From: Sphingomonas aerophila
Lineage (GTDB): Bacteria; Pseudomonadota; Alphaproteobacteria; Sphingomonadales; Sphingomonadaceae
DNA: 64,000 nt
NCBI RefSeq assembly: GCF_014199305.1
Contig: NZ_JACIJK010000007.1
Location: forward strand, 186,001 to 250,000
Direction: 5' to 3'
The notes below the pieces were generated by a model, which was given only the letters and a program-made list of their open reading frames with translations, did not search any database and was not told the DNA's origin. A program made the translations under genes and the position numbers. Within the stretch, counting starts at the first letter, position 1. Each line of letters starts with the position of its first letter. This document shows positions 42,040 to 51,494 of this stretch, piece by piece.

Positions 42040-43757
42040 CCGTACTCGTCGCCTGTCCCGTCAATGGCCGGCGCAGCGCCGGCCAGCGCCACCAATTGGT
42101 GGCGACCAGCCACATGCGGCTGATGATGCTGCTCGCCCTGTTCGCGGCGGCGGTGCTGGTGGTGATCGGGCGACTGGCGATGCTGGCGATGTTCGCGGGA
42201 CCAGCCGATGCAGCGGCGCGCGTCGCAACGCTGGCGGCGCGCGGCGACCTGACCGACCGTAACGGTGCGCCCCTGGCGCGGACGATCGACGCGTGGACGA
42301 TCGCGGTGCATCCGCGCAAGCTGGTGGGCGACCCTGCTGATATCGCGGCCAAGCTTGCCGCCCTGATGCCCGAGAAAGGCGACCAAGCCTGGTTTGAGCG
42401 GCAGCTGCGCCGGGACACCAGCTTCGTGTGGCTGCAACAGCGTGCAAGCCCGGCGCTGGTGGAACAGGTCAACGCGATCGGTGAGCCCGCGATCGAATTC
42501 GGCCGCCAGACCCAGCGGCTCTACCCGCAATCCTCCCTCGCTGCCCATGCGCTCGGCTTCTTGTCGACCGACGGGCACGGAATGAGCGGCATGGAGCGCG
42601 TTCTCGATGCCGAGTTGTTGAGCCCTGCGCGGGCGGGCAAGCCCATCCAGTTGTCGCTGGACACGCGGGTGCAGGCCGCGATGGAGTCGGAGCTCAGCCG
42701 CGCCATGACGACTTTCTCCGCGCGCGGCGCTGCGGGCCTCGTGCTCGACGTCAACACGGGAGAGGTCATCTCCATGGTGTCGCTGCCGGTGTTCAACCCC
42801 AATCGGGTCGGCATGTCGGGCAGCGAGCAGCTGCGCAACAACACTGTGCAGAGCGTGTATGAGCTTGGCTCCACGTTCAAGCCGATCACGGTCGCGACCG
42901 CGCTGGAATCCGGTGTGGTGAAAGACATCAGCCGCCGGTTCGACGCAACAAAGCCGCTGCACGTCGGCCGTTTCACCATTCATGACGAGGCGGGTGATCC
43001 CAAGCGCTGGCTCAACATGCCCGAAACGCTGATCTATTCGTCGAACATCGCGACTGCGCGGATCGCGGACGAACTGGGGCCGCAGCGCCTGCAGGCGATG
43101 TTCCGACGCCTGGGGCTGGACACCAAGCCCGACATCGAGCTGCGCGAAAAGGGCCGGCCGCTTTGGCCGACCTATTGGGCGCGCACGACCACTATGACCA
43201 CCGCCTATGGTCATGGCATCGCGATCACTCCGCTTCAGCTTGCCGCCGCCTATGCCGCGCTGGTCAATGGCGGGACGTGGCGCCCGTCCACGCTGCTGAA
43301 GGTGGGGCCGGGCCACCCCGTGCCGCCGGGCCGCCGCGTGATCAGCGAGTCAACCAGCTATCGCATGCGCCAGATGCTGCGACTGATCGTGCTGAAGGGC
43401 ACGGGTCGCAAGGGTGAGGCGCCCGGCTATCGCGTGGCAGGCAAGACAGGCACCGGCGAAATCCCGGCTGCTGGCGGCTATGACCGGTCGCGCAACATGG
43501 CGACGTTCGTGGCGACATTCCCGATCGACAATCCGCGCTACGTGGTCCTGTCCATGCTCGACTCCCCGAAGGGCACGAAGGAAACCGGCGGCTGGAAGAC
43601 AGCGGCCTGGAACGCGGCGCCCGTCGTTGGCCGGGTGGTCAGCCGGGTCGGCGCTATGCTGGGCGTGATCCCCGACGCGACCCGCGACATCGACGAATCG
43701 GACCTGTTGCCGCTGCTGTGGACGGCGCCGGGCGAGAAACAGGCGGACGCGAATTGA
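42036..43757 (+). CDS. ftsI: Peptidoglycan transpeptidase FtsI (PBP3, class B)
   Basis: 573 residues. FtsI cross-links septal peptidoglycan. An N-terminal membrane anchor (about 28-50) is followed by the dimerisation domain and the transpeptidase domain with all three motifs: S279-x-x-K282 in ELGSTFKPIT, the SSN motif at 335-337, and KTG at 470-472. The TTG start at 42036 is chosen because it overlaps the ftsL stop (TTGA); an ATG at 42114 would remove the cytoplasmic tail. It lies 10 bases before murE. Confidence 0.95.
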   Translation: MTVLVACPVNGRRSAGQRHQLVATSHMRLMMLLALFAAAVLVVIGRLAMLAMFAGPADAAARVATLAARGDLTDRNGAPLARTIDAWTIAVHPRKLVGDPADIAAKLAALMPEKGDQAWFERQLRRDTSFVWLQQRASPALVEQVNAIGEPAIEFGRQTQRLYPQSSLAAHALGFLSTDGHGMSGMERVLDAELLSPARAGKPIQLSLDTRVQAAMESELSRAMTTFSARGAAGLVLDVNTGEVISMVSLPVFNPNRVGMSGSEQLRNNTVQSVYELGSTFKPITVATALESGVVKDISRRFDATKPLHVGRFTIHDEAGDPKRWLNMPETLIYSSNIATARIADELGPQRLQAMFRRLGLDTKPDIELREKGRPLWPTYWARTTTMTTAYGHGIAITPLQLAAAYAALVNGGTWRPSTLLKVGPGHPVPPGRRVISESTSYRMRQMLRLIVLKGTGRKGEAPGYRVAGKTGTGEIPAAGGYDRSRNMATFVATFPIDNPRYVVLSMLDSPKGTKETGGWKTAAWNAAPVVGRVVSRVGAMLGVIPDATRDIDESDLLPLLWTAPGEKQADAN

Positions 43758-43767
43758 GGGCGGTCGC

Positions 43768-45183
43768 ATGAAGCTGAGCCAATTGATCGGCGGGTCGGAC
43801 GATGCTGCGGTGACCGGCTTTGCGATCGATCATCGCAAGGTCGCGCCGGGCACCGTGTTCGGCGCGTTTCGCGGCGCGCGCTTCAATGGCGAGGAGTTCA
43901 TCGAGGACGCGGTGCGATCCGGCGCGGTAGCGGTCGTGGCGGCGCCCGGTGCCCGGGTCGAGGGTGCAGTCCACGTATCCGACGACAACCCTCGGGAGCG
44001 CTTTGCCGCGCTTGCCGCGCAGTTCTTTGCGCCATTCCCCGAGGTTGCGGTGGCGGTGACCGGGACAAACGGCAAGACCTCCACCGTGGAGATGACGCGC
44101 CAGCTGTGGCGGATGGCGGGACACCATGCCGCGTCCATCGGCACGCTTGGCGTCACTACGGCGGACGACCGTGTTTATACCGGCCTGACCACGCCGGACG
44201 TGGTGACGTTTCTGTCCAACGTCGCCGGCCTTGCGCGCGAAGGCGTAACGCACCTGGCGTTCGAGGCGTCGAGCCATGGCCTGACGCAGTACCGGACGGA
44301 GGGGCTGCCCGTCGCCGCAGCGGCCTTCACCAATCTCGGCCGCGACCACCTCGACTATCATGGCGACATGGGCGCGTACCTTACCGCCAAGCTGCGCCTG
44401 TTTTCCGAAGTGCTGTCGCCCGACGGTACGGCGGTGGTGTGGGCCGACGATGTGGAGGCGGGGCGGGTCATCGACCTTGCCCGGGCTCGCGGCAACAAGC
44501 TGGTGACGGTTGGAACGCGGGGCGGGACGCTGCGACTGGTGGATCGTACGCCGACCCTGCTGGGGCAAGGGCTGGTGATCGAGGCGGATGGGGCGACCCA
44601 CCAGGTTCGCCTGCCGCTGATCGGCGGATATCAGGCCGCCAACGCGCTGGTCGCTGCCGGGCTGGTCATTGCGACGGGCGGAGATGTCGCGGGCACGATC
44701 GCCAATCTTTCCCGGCTGCAGCCCGTGCCCGGCCGACTGGAGCGCGCCGCCATCGCGCGCAGCGGCGCGCCGGTTTACGTCGATTATGCTCATACGCCCG
44801 ATGCGCTGGAGGCGGCGATCGCGGCGCTGAAGCCCCATGCGGGCGGACGCCTGGTGGTCGTGTTCGGCGCGGGCGGTGACCGCGATGCTGGCAAGCGTGA
44901 GACCATGGGGCAGGTCGCGAATACCCAGGCCGACGTGGTGATCGTCACCGACGACAACCCGCGAACCGAGCATCCCGCCACCATCCGCGCCGCCATCCTG
45001 CGCGGTGCCCCTGGCGCGCGTGAGATCGGCGATCGTCGCGAGGCGATTGCAGCGGCGGTGCAGGAAGCCGGTGCGGAGGACATCGTCCTGATCGCGGGCA
45101 AGGGGCACGAGCAAGGACAGGTCGTGGGTGACCTGGTTCTGCCATTTGACGACGTAACCGTGGCACGGGAGAGTGCAGCGTGA
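43768..45183 (+). CDS. murE: UDP-MurNAc-L-Ala-D-Glu:meso-DAP ligase
   Basis: 471 residues. MurE adds the third residue to the peptidoglycan precursor in the cytoplasm. The ATP loop is VAVTGTNGKTSTVEM, followed by FEASSHGL and NLGRDHLDYHGD, the FGAGGDRDAGKR segment and the DNPR motif that selects meso-diaminopimelate. The stop codon shares one base with the start of a 46-codon open frame (TGATG), and murF begins 137 bases further on. Confidence 0.97.
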   Translation: MKLSQLIGGSDDAAVTGFAIDHRKVAPGTVFGAFRGARFNGEEFIEDAVRSGAVAVVAAPGARVEGAVHVSDDNPRERFAALAAQFFAPFPEVAVAVTGTNGKTSTVEMTRQLWRMAGHHAASIGTLGVTTADDRVYTGLTTPDVVTFLSNVAGLAREGVTHLAFEASSHGLTQYRTEGLPVAAAAFTNLGRDHLDYHGDMGAYLTAKLRLFSEVLSPDGTAVVWADDVEAGRVIDLARARGNKLVTVGTRGGTLRLVDRTPTLLGQGLVIEADGATHQVRLPLIGGYQAANALVAAGLVIATGGDVAGTIANLSRLQPVPGRLERAAIARSGAPVYVDYAHTPDALEAAIAALKPHAGGRLVVVFGAGGDRDAGKRETMGQVANTQADVVIVTDDNPRTEHPATIRAAILRGAPGAREIGDRREAIAAAVQEAGAEDIVLIAGKGHEQGQVVGDLVLPFDDVTVARESAA

Positions 45184-45323
45184 TGCAGAGTGTTCGTAAC
45201 GATCGGATCCGGGCAAAGATGACGGCCAAGCGCACGGAAGCGGGCTCACCGCCCAGCGACGCGCAGCCTGCGGGTAGCGGAGGCACCGAGCGCAAGCGAC
45301 TGAGCCTCAAGTTCGGCGGGTGA
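45183..45323 (+). CDS. Predicted small basic protein between murE and murF
   Basis: 46 residues, starting MQSVRNDRIRAKMTAKRTE and ending ERKRLSLKFGG. Its ATG shares one base with the murE stop (TGATG) and its stop overlaps the murF GTG by four bases (GTGA), the same junction types that join the other dcw genes. The product is basic with no membrane segment or signal peptide. Third codon positions are about three-quarters G or C, somewhat lower than in the neighbours. No family is recognised. It may be a real small protein, or simply a bridge that keeps ribosomes moving from murE to murF. Confidence 0.5.
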   Translation: MQSVRNDRIRAKMTAKRTEAGSPPSDAQPAGSGGTERKRLSLKFGG

Positions 45324-46708
45324 GCAGCGTGTGGACCGCCGCCGAGATCGCCGACGCGACTGGCGGCACGGCCAACGAAGAGTTCGCGGTCGACGGCGTC
45401 GCTTTTGACAGCCGGGAGGTTGGTGCGGGCGACCTGTTTATCGCCCTGACCGGCGAGCATACCGACGGGCATCGGTTTCTTGAAGGCGCCTATGCCCAAG
45501 GCGCGGCGGGTGCCCTGGTCAGCCGGGACGCAGGCGGGCCGCACGTGCGCGTTGCCGACACCTTTGCCGCGCTCGAGGACCTGGGCCGCGCCAGCCGCGC
45601 GCGAACGGCTGCGCGAGTGATCGGCGTCACCGGCTCGGTCGGCAAGACCAGCGCCAAGGAAGCGCTGTGGGCTTGCCTGGACCGGTCTATGCCGGGCGAG
45701 GTGCACCGTTCGGTCAAGAGCTACAACAACCATACCGGCGTGCCGTTGAGCCTGGCGCGGATGCCGCGCGACACGCGGGCTGGCGTGTTCGAGATGGGGA
45801 TGAACCATCCGGGCGAACTCGCGCACCTGACCCGTATAGTTCGTCCGCATGTAGCACTGGTCACCGCCATCGCGCCTGCCCACACCGAGTTCTTCCCGGA
45901 CGAAAGCGCGATCGCGGATGCGAAGGGCGAGATCTTTCAAGGGCTGGAGCCGGGCGGTACCGCGATCGTGCCCTTCGACAGCCCGCATCGCGACCGGTTG
46001 ATCGCGGCGGCGAAGCCGTATGCGGCACGGATCGTGACCTTTGGCAGCAGCGCTGGTGCCGATGTGCGTGCAATCGAGGCGGTGCGGTTGCCGACCGGCG
46101 CAAGCTTCGTCACGGCGCGGTTCGGGAGCGACCCCGCGACCGCGCGCGAGCTGAGCTTCACCCTGGCGCAGCCCGGCGCGCACTGGGTGTCAAACGCGCT
46201 TGCCGTGCTGGCCGCCGTTGACGCGATTGGTGCCGATCTGGGGCTGGCCGGGCTGGCATTGGCGGACCTTGGCGGGCTTCCCGGGCGGGGCGCACGTTTC
46301 ACGGCGCCGCTGCCTGATGGCGGCGGCGAGGCGCTGGTCATCGATGAAAGCTACAACGCCAATCCCGCCTCCATGCGGGCGACGCTGGCGGTGCTGGCTA
46401 ACGAGCCGGGGCGGCACGTCGCCGTGCTGGGTGAAATGCGGGAATTAGGAGAGCACTCGGCCCGCTACCATGCCGAGCTTGCCCCAGCGCTGGCGGCTGC
46501 ACGCGTTGAAGCGGCCTTGCTGGTCGGCGAAGCGATGGGGCCGCTAGCCCAAGCCCTTGAGCAAACGGTTAACGTCGTTCATGTGCCCGACACCGCGAGT
46601 GCGATCGGCGCCCTGGGCGGCGTGCTGTCGCCGGGCGACGCGGTACTGGTCAAGGGATCGAATGGCGTGGGGCTGTCGCGGCTCGTCGCGACGCTGAGGG
46701 GGCAATAG
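45320..46708 (+). CDS. murF: UDP-MurNAc-tripeptide--D-alanyl-D-alanine ligase
   Basis: 462 residues. MurF adds D-Ala-D-Ala to finish the cytoplasmic muropeptide. The ATP loop is VIGVTGSVGKTSAKEAL, with KSYNNHTGVPL, FEMGMNHPGELAHLT and IDESYNANPASM as MurF-specific markers. The GTG at 45320 is part of the GTGA junction with the small upstream frame. It ends six bases before mraY. Confidence 0.97.
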   Translation: MSSVWTAAEIADATGGTANEEFAVDGVAFDSREVGAGDLFIALTGEHTDGHRFLEGAYAQGAAGALVSRDAGGPHVRVADTFAALEDLGRASRARTAARVIGVTGSVGKTSAKEALWACLDRSMPGEVHRSVKSYNNHTGVPLSLARMPRDTRAGVFEMGMNHPGELAHLTRIVRPHVALVTAIAPAHTEFFPDESAIADAKGEIFQGLEPGGTAIVPFDSPHRDRLIAAAKPYAARIVTFGSSAGADVRAIEAVRLPTGASFVTARFGSDPATARELSFTLAQPGAHWVSNALAVLAAVDAIGADLGLAGLALADLGGLPGRGARFTAPLPDGGGEALVIDESYNANPASMRATLAVLANEPGRHVAVLGEMRELGEHSARYHAELAPALAAARVEAALLVGEAMGPLAQALEQTVNVVHVPDTASAIGALGGVLSPGDAVLVKGSNGVGLSRLVATLRGQ

Positions 46709-46714
46709 ACGGGC

Positions 46715-47785
46715 ATGCTGTACCTGCTTGCCGAGCATCTCGGCTTTCCAGGCTTGTTGAACCTCATTCGCTACCTGTCGTTCCGCACGGGTGGGGCGAT
46801 CGCGACCGCGTTGTTCCTGGGCCTGTTGATCGGCCCGAAGTTCATTGGCTGGCTGCGCGTGCGGCAGGGCAAGGGCCAGCCGATCCGCCTGGACGGGCCG
46901 CAATCCCACCTCGCCAAGCGGGGCACGCCGACCATGGGCGGGTTGATGATCCTGACCAGCATCACGGTGTCGGTGCTGGTTTGGATGGACCTGGCCAACC
47001 CCTATGTCTGGGCATGCCTGGCGGTGACGCTGGGCTTTGGGCTGATCGGGTTCCTCGACGACTATGACAAGGTGCGCAAGGCGAGCACCGCGGGCGTTTC
47101 GGGCCGTACGCGGCTGGCACTCGAGTTCCTGATCGCCGGTATCGCGGCCGTGCTGATCACCTACAAGGCGGGAACGCACCTGTACCTGCCGTTCACCACG
47201 CGCATGTACCTGGACCTTGGTTGGTTCTACCCGGTCTTTGCCGCCTTCACGATCGTCGCGTTTGGCAATGCGGTGAACCTGACCGACGGTCTGGATGGTC
47301 TGGCGACCATGCCGGTCATCATCGCGTCGATCGCGTTCATGCTGATTGCGTACCTGGTCGGCAACGCGAAGTTCGCCGCCTATCTCGGTATCCACCATGT
47401 ACTGGGGTCGGGAGAGTTGGCGATCCTGTGCGGCGCCATCGTCGGGGCGGGGCTGGCATTTTTGTGGTTCAACGCGCCCCCGGCAGCCGTCTTCATGGGC
47501 GACACCGGCAGCTTGGCGCTGGGCGGCGCGCTTGGCACGATCGCGGTGGTCGCGCGGCACGAGATCGTGCTCGGCATCATCGGCGGGCTGTTCGTGGTGG
47601 AGGCGCTGAGCGTCATTATCCAGGTGTTCTTTTACAAGCGCACCGGCAAGCGGGTGTTCCGCATGGCCCCGATCCACCACCATTTCGAGCAGCTCGGCTG
47701 GAACGAGAGCAAGGTCGTGATCCGGTTCTGGATCGTCGCCTTTGTACTGATGCTCGCCGGCCTTTCGACGTTGAAGCTGCGGTGA
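46715..47785 (+). CDS. mraY: Phospho-MurNAc-pentapeptide transferase (lipid I synthase)
   Basis: 356 residues, polytopic inner-membrane enzyme with about ten membrane segments. MraY transfers phospho-MurNAc-pentapeptide to undecaprenyl phosphate. Diagnostic motifs are [26 protein letters not shown] with the Asp pair, [14 protein letters not shown] and [12 protein letters not shown], then the histidine motif [12 protein letters not shown]. The stop overlaps the murD GTG by four bases. Confidence 0.98.
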   Translation: MLYLLAEHLGFPGLLNLIRYLSFRTGGAIATALFLGLLIGPKFIGWLRVRQGKGQPIRLDGPQSHLAKRGTPTMGGLMILTSITVSVLVWMDLANPYVWACLAVTLGFGLIGFLDDYDKVRKASTAGVSGRTRLALEFLIAGIAAVLITYKAGTHLYLPFTTRMYLDLGWFYPVFAAFTIVAFGNAVNLTDGLDGLATMPVIIASIAFMLIAYLVGNAKFAAYLGIHHVLGSGELAILCGAIVGAGLAFLWFNAPPAAVFMGDTGSLALGGALGTIAVVARHEIVLGIIGGLFVVEALSVIIQVFFYKRTGKRVFRMAPIHHHFEQLGWNESKVVIRFWIVAFVLMLAGLSTLKLR

Positions 47786-49086
47786 TCACAAGCCGCGCCT
47801 GGGCTGGCAAGCGCTTCGCGGTGCTGGGCCTTGCGCGCTCGGGCGCGGCGACGGTCGCTGCGCTGCTGGCGAGCGGCGCGAGCGTGGTTGCCTGGGACAG
47901 CGACGCTGCAAAGCGCGTCCATCCAGGCGACGGGCAGGGCAAACTGGAATTCCGTGAGTTCGACGACCTGACCGGCTTCGACGCGCTGGTGGTGTCGCCG
48001 GGCGTGCCGCTCAACACGCATCCGCTTGCGGCCAGGGCGCGCGATGCCGGCGTGCCGATCATTGGCGACATCGAGCTGTTCGCTCAGGCCCGCGCCGAGC
48101 TGCCGCCGCACAAGGTCGTCGGGATCACCGGCACAAATGGCAAGTCGACCACCACGGCGCTGGTCACGCACATGCTGCAGACAGCCGGGGTGCCTGCCCT
48201 GATGGGCGGCAATATCGGCCTGCCGATCCTGGCGCAGCATCCGTTGGCGGAGGGCGGGGTCTATGTGCTGGAGCTGTCGAGCTACCAGATCGACCTGACG
48301 CAAAGCCTGGATTGCGACGTGGCGGTGCTGCTCAATATCACACCCGATCACCTCGACCGGTATGACAACTTCGACACCTACGCCGCGTCCAAGGCGCGGC
48401 TGTTCGCGATGCAGTCGGGGGAGCACGACGCGATCATCGGCATCGGCGACCTGCCTTCGTCGCAAATTGCACGATCGCTGTCCGCGCGGGGCGAACACCT
48501 GACCAAGATTGCACCGGGCCTGTGTCTGGACCAGCGGCGCTGGCCGGCGTTGCAGGGTCCGCACAATGCACAGAACGCGCTTGCCGCTATCGCGATCGCC
48601 AAGGCGCTGGGCGTGTCGGAGGCGGATATCGACCGCGGTCTGCAGAGCTTTGCCGGCCTGCCGCATCGGATGGAACGCGTCGCGACGCTGGACGGCGTCA
48701 CCTGGGTCGATGACAGCAAGGCGACCAATCCGGAAAGCACGGCGCCGGCGCTGGCGGCGTTCCCGCGGGTGCACTGGATCCTGGGCGGGCGCGCCAAGGG
48801 CGATGATCTGGACGCTTGTGCGCCCAACTTCCCCCATGTGGTGCGCGCTTACACGATCGGTGAGGCCGGCGGACGATTTGCCGAGGTGCTGCGCGGGCGC
48901 GTTCCGGTGGAGGAAGCTGGTACGCTGGACGTCGCCGTGGCCCGCGCCGCAGCGCATGCCGAGCGAGGTGAGGTGGTGCTGTTGTCGCCCGCAGCCGCCA
49001 GCTTTGACCAGTTTCGCGATTATGAGGACCGGGGGCGTGCGTTTCGCGCGGCGGTTGAAAGCCTGACGGGGAGGGAGCGCGCATGA
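47782..49086 (+). CDS. murD: UDP-MurNAc-L-alanine--D-glutamate ligase
   Basis: 434 residues. MurD adds D-glutamate to UDP-MurNAc-L-Ala. The Rossmann start is [18 protein letters not shown], the ATP loop [16 protein letters not shown], then [19 protein letters not shown] and [13 protein letters not shown]. The GTG at 47782 is set by the GTGA overlap with mraY; the frame is open further left but runs antiframe inside mraY. It overlaps ftsW by four bases. Confidence 0.97.
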   Translation: MITSRAWAGKRFAVLGLARSGAATVAALLASGASVVAWDSDAAKRVHPGDGQGKLEFREFDDLTGFDALVVSPGVPLNTHPLAARARDAGVPIIGDIELFAQARAELPPHKVVGITGTNGKSTTTALVTHMLQTAGVPALMGGNIGLPILAQHPLAEGGVYVLELSSYQIDLTQSLDCDVAVLLNITPDHLDRYDNFDTYAASKARLFAMQSGEHDAIIGIGDLPSSQIARSLSARGEHLTKIAPGLCLDQRRWPALQGPHNAQNALAAIAIAKALGVSEADIDRGLQSFAGLPHRMERVATLDGVTWVDDSKATNPESTAPALAAFPRVHWILGGRAKGDDLDACAPNFPHVVRAYTIGEAGGRFAEVLRGRVPVEEAGTLDVAVARAAAHAERGEVVLLSPAAASFDQFRDYEDRGRAFRAAVESLTGRERA

Positions 49087-50294
49087 ACGCCGACACGGGC
49101 CTCATCGCCAGGGTCAAGCGCCGGGGTGGGCGCGGGGACCGGTCGCCACTGGGTGCCTGGTTCTGGGACATCGACCGCATGCTGCTGCTGCTGACGCTGT
49201 TCCTGATCGCGATCGGGCTGGTCGCGGTCGCGGCGGCGAGCCCTGCGACCGCGGTTCGTTATTCTGGCGAGCACCGCAAGATTGCGCCGCTATACTATTT
49301 CTGGCGGCAGCTGATGTGGGTTGGCGTGTCGCTGCCGGTGATGTTCCTGGTGTCGATGCTGCCGGTCGCGACCGCCCGTCGCTTTGCACTGGGCGGTGCG
49401 GCGTTGCTGGTGGCCCTGCTCGCGGTAACGCCCTTTATCGGGGCGGTGCACAACGGCGCGCGACGCTGGATCGGGCTGGGCATCGCCGAATTCCAGCCGT
49501 CTGAGTTCCTGAAGCCCTTGTTCATCGTCACTGTCGCGTGGCTGCTGTCGTTGAAAGCCAAGGACGAAGACCTGCCAACCGTGCTGATCACGGGCGGGAT
49601 GACGGCGGCGGTTGCAGTGTTGCTGATGCTGCAGCCCGACTTTGGCCAGACGGTCATCTTTTGCGTCGTGTGGATGGCGCTGCTGACCATCGCGGGAACG
49701 CCCACTCGGGTATTGTTGGGGCTTGCCGCGTGTGTGCCGGCGGGGCTGGTGGCCGCGTACCTGTTCTACAGCACGGCGCGCGCGCGTATCGACGCGTTCC
49801 TGTTTCCGGGCGTGGAGGGCGAGGGCGCGGCCGATCATTTCCAGGTCAACGCCGCACACGATACGTTGACGGCGGGCGGCTGGACCGGGACGGGCCCTGG
49901 CGGTGGGCAGGCGAAGTTCGGGTTGCCCGAGGCGCATACCGATTACATCTTCTCCGTGATCGGTGAAGAATTCGGTCTGATCGCCTGTTCGATCATCGCG
50001 ATCACGTTCCTTGCCATCGTGGTGCGGGTGTTCGTGAAGCTGCTGGACGAGCATGACGAGTTCAAGCTGCTGGCCGCGTCGGGGCTTGCCGTGCAGTTCG
50101 GCGCGCAGGCGCTGGTGTCGATGTTGGTCAACACCGGGCTTGCCCCGTCAAAGGGGATGACGCTGCCCTTCATCAGCTATGGTGGGTCGTCCATGATCGC
50201 GCTGTCGATCGGAATGGGACTGTTGCTGGCCTTTACGCGTCGCAATCCGTTCCTGACGCGCAGCCCTTATGTCGTTAAGTGGGGAACGACATGA
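49083..50294 (+). CDS. ftsW: Septal peptidoglycan glycosyltransferase FtsW (SEDS)
   Basis: 403 residues, inner membrane, about ten segments. FtsW polymerises lipid II at the septum together with FtsI. SEDS markers are GARRWIGLGIAEFQPSEFLK, LLMLQPDFGQT, the LPEAHTDYIFSVIGEEFGL loop with the catalytic-type Asp, and LPFISYGGSSMIA. A cytoplasmic start of about 30 basic residues precedes the first segment. It overlaps both murD and murG by ATGA junctions. Confidence 0.97.
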   Translation: MNADTGLIARVKRRGGRGDRSPLGAWFWDIDRMLLLLTLFLIAIGLVAVAAASPATAVRYSGEHRKIAPLYYFWRQLMWVGVSLPVMFLVSMLPVATARRFALGGAALLVALLAVTPFIGAVHNGARRWIGLGIAEFQPSEFLKPLFIVTVAWLLSLKAKDEDLPTVLITGGMTAAVAVLLMLQPDFGQTVIFCVVWMALLTIAGTPTRVLLGLAACVPAGLVAAYLFYSTARARIDAFLFPGVEGEGAADHFQVNAAHDTLTAGGWTGTGPGGGQAKFGLPEAHTDYIFSVIGEEFGLIACSIIAITFLAIVVRVFVKLLDEHDEFKLLAASGLAVQFGAQALVSMLVNTGLAPSKGMTLPFISYGGSSMIALSIGMGLLLAFTRRNPFLTRSPYVVKWGTT

Positions 50295-51442
50295 GCAAGC
50301 ATTACGTCCTTGCCGCCGGGGGAACCGGCGGACACATGGTTCCTGCGTCCGCGCTGGGGGCGGAACTGATGCGCCGCGGCCACCGCGTCGCGCTGATCTC
50401 CGACCCGCGCGGGGTGCGTTTCCCCGGGCTGTTCGACGACATCCAGACGCACGTCATTCCGGCCGGCCGCTTTATGCTGAAGAAGCCAGCCCGGTGGGTG
50501 CCGGCGATGCGCGAGATGTGGCGTGGCCGGGCGATGGCGCGCGAGCTGTACCGGACGTTCAGGCCGGCGGCCGTGATCGGGTTTGGCGGCTATCCGGCCT
50601 TTCCAGCGCTGATGGGCGCCTTTGCGGAAGGCATTCCGACCGCGGTGCATGAACAGAATGCGGTGCTGGGCCGGGTCAACCGCACGGTGTCGCGGCGCGT
50701 CGACGCGATCGCGACCAGCTATGACCAGACCGAGCGCCTTTCGCCCGCGCTGGCCGGCAAGGTGCATCTGGTCGGCAACCCCGTTCGCGAAGCGGTGCTG
50801 GCGCTGAGGGCCAAGCCGTATCCGCTGCTGGAGGAGGACGGCATCTTCCGCGTGCTGGTGACTGGTGGCAGCCAGGGCGCCTCTGTGTTGAGCCAGGTGG
50901 TGCCTGACGGGCTTGCCATGCTGCCCGTCCAGTTTCGCCGCCGGTTGCAGGTGACTCATCAGGCGCGGGTCGAGGACATCGACGCCGCGCGTGCCCAATA
51001 TGCGCAGCATCATATCGCCGCGGACCTGGCGACGTACCTGCCCGACATGCCCGAACAGCTTGCCTGGGCGCATCTGGTGATCGGGCGTGCGGGTGCATCG
51101 ACGATTGCGGAACTGACTGCCGCTGGCCGGCCTGCGATCCTGGTGCCGCTGCCGGGCGCGACGGACGACCACCAGACCGCGAACGCGCGCGAGATCACGC
51201 GCGCTGGCGGCGCGCGCACGATCCCGCAATCCGAGTTCACGGCGGTGGAACTGGCCAAGCAGATGCAGAAGCTGGGCCTCGATCCCGCCGCGCTGGAGAA
51301 TGCCGCCGGGCGCGCGCGCAGTGTCGGCCGGCCCAAGGCGGTGAGCGACCTGGCCGACCTGGTCGAAAGCCTTGATGCCCCGGTAGCGCGCCTTCCTGTC
51401 GCGGCGCCCGCACGTCCCAAGCCTGCGATGGCCGGCGCATGA
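50291..51442 (+). CDS. murG: UDP-GlcNAc:lipid I N-acetylglucosaminyltransferase
   Basis: 383 residues. MurG adds GlcNAc to lipid I on the cytoplasmic face of the membrane, giving lipid II. The N-terminal [10 protein letters not shown] loop, the GFGGYPAFP and [12 protein letters not shown] motifs, and the C-terminal donor site [24 protein letters not shown] are family constant. The ATG at 50291 is set by the ATGA overlap with ftsW. The final 25 residues are Ala/Pro-rich and variable. A 52-base gap with a hairpin precedes murC. Confidence 0.97.
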   Translation: MSKHYVLAAGGTGGHMVPASALGAELMRRGHRVALISDPRGVRFPGLFDDIQTHVIPAGRFMLKKPARWVPAMREMWRGRAMARELYRTFRPAAVIGFGGYPAFPALMGAFAEGIPTAVHEQNAVLGRVNRTVSRRVDAIATSYDQTERLSPALAGKVHLVGNPVREAVLALRAKPYPLLEEDGIFRVLVTGGSQGASVLSQVVPDGLAMLPVQFRRRLQVTHQARVEDIDAARAQYAQHHIAADLATYLPDMPEQLAWAHLVIGRAGASTIAELTAAGRPAILVPLPGATDDHQTANAREITRAGGARTIPQSEFTAVELAKQMQKLGLDPAALENAAGRARSVGRPKAVSDLADLVESLDAPVARLPVAAPARPKPAMAGA

Positions 51443-51462
51443 AGCTTTCCTCCACAAGCTCA

Positions 51463-51493
51463 GGACAGGCAATCCCCCTTGGCGGAGCTGTCC
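51463..51493 (+). repeat. Hairpin in the murG-murC gap
   Basis: Arms GGACAG (51463-51468) and CTGTCC (51488-51493) enclose a 19-base loop that contains the likely murC ribosome binding site (CGGAG, 51483-51487). The second arm ends one base before the murC ATG. It is the longest gap in the mur part of the cluster, and the left part resembles interspersed AAGCTCAGGACAGG-type repeats of sphingomonads (recollection, not searched). Confidence 0.4.
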
Positions 51494-51494
51494 G

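Noticed and set aside
41421..43316. 631-codon minus-strand frame across ftsL and ftsI.
   Set aside because: Shadow of confident genes on the plus strand; no domains or ribosome binding site.
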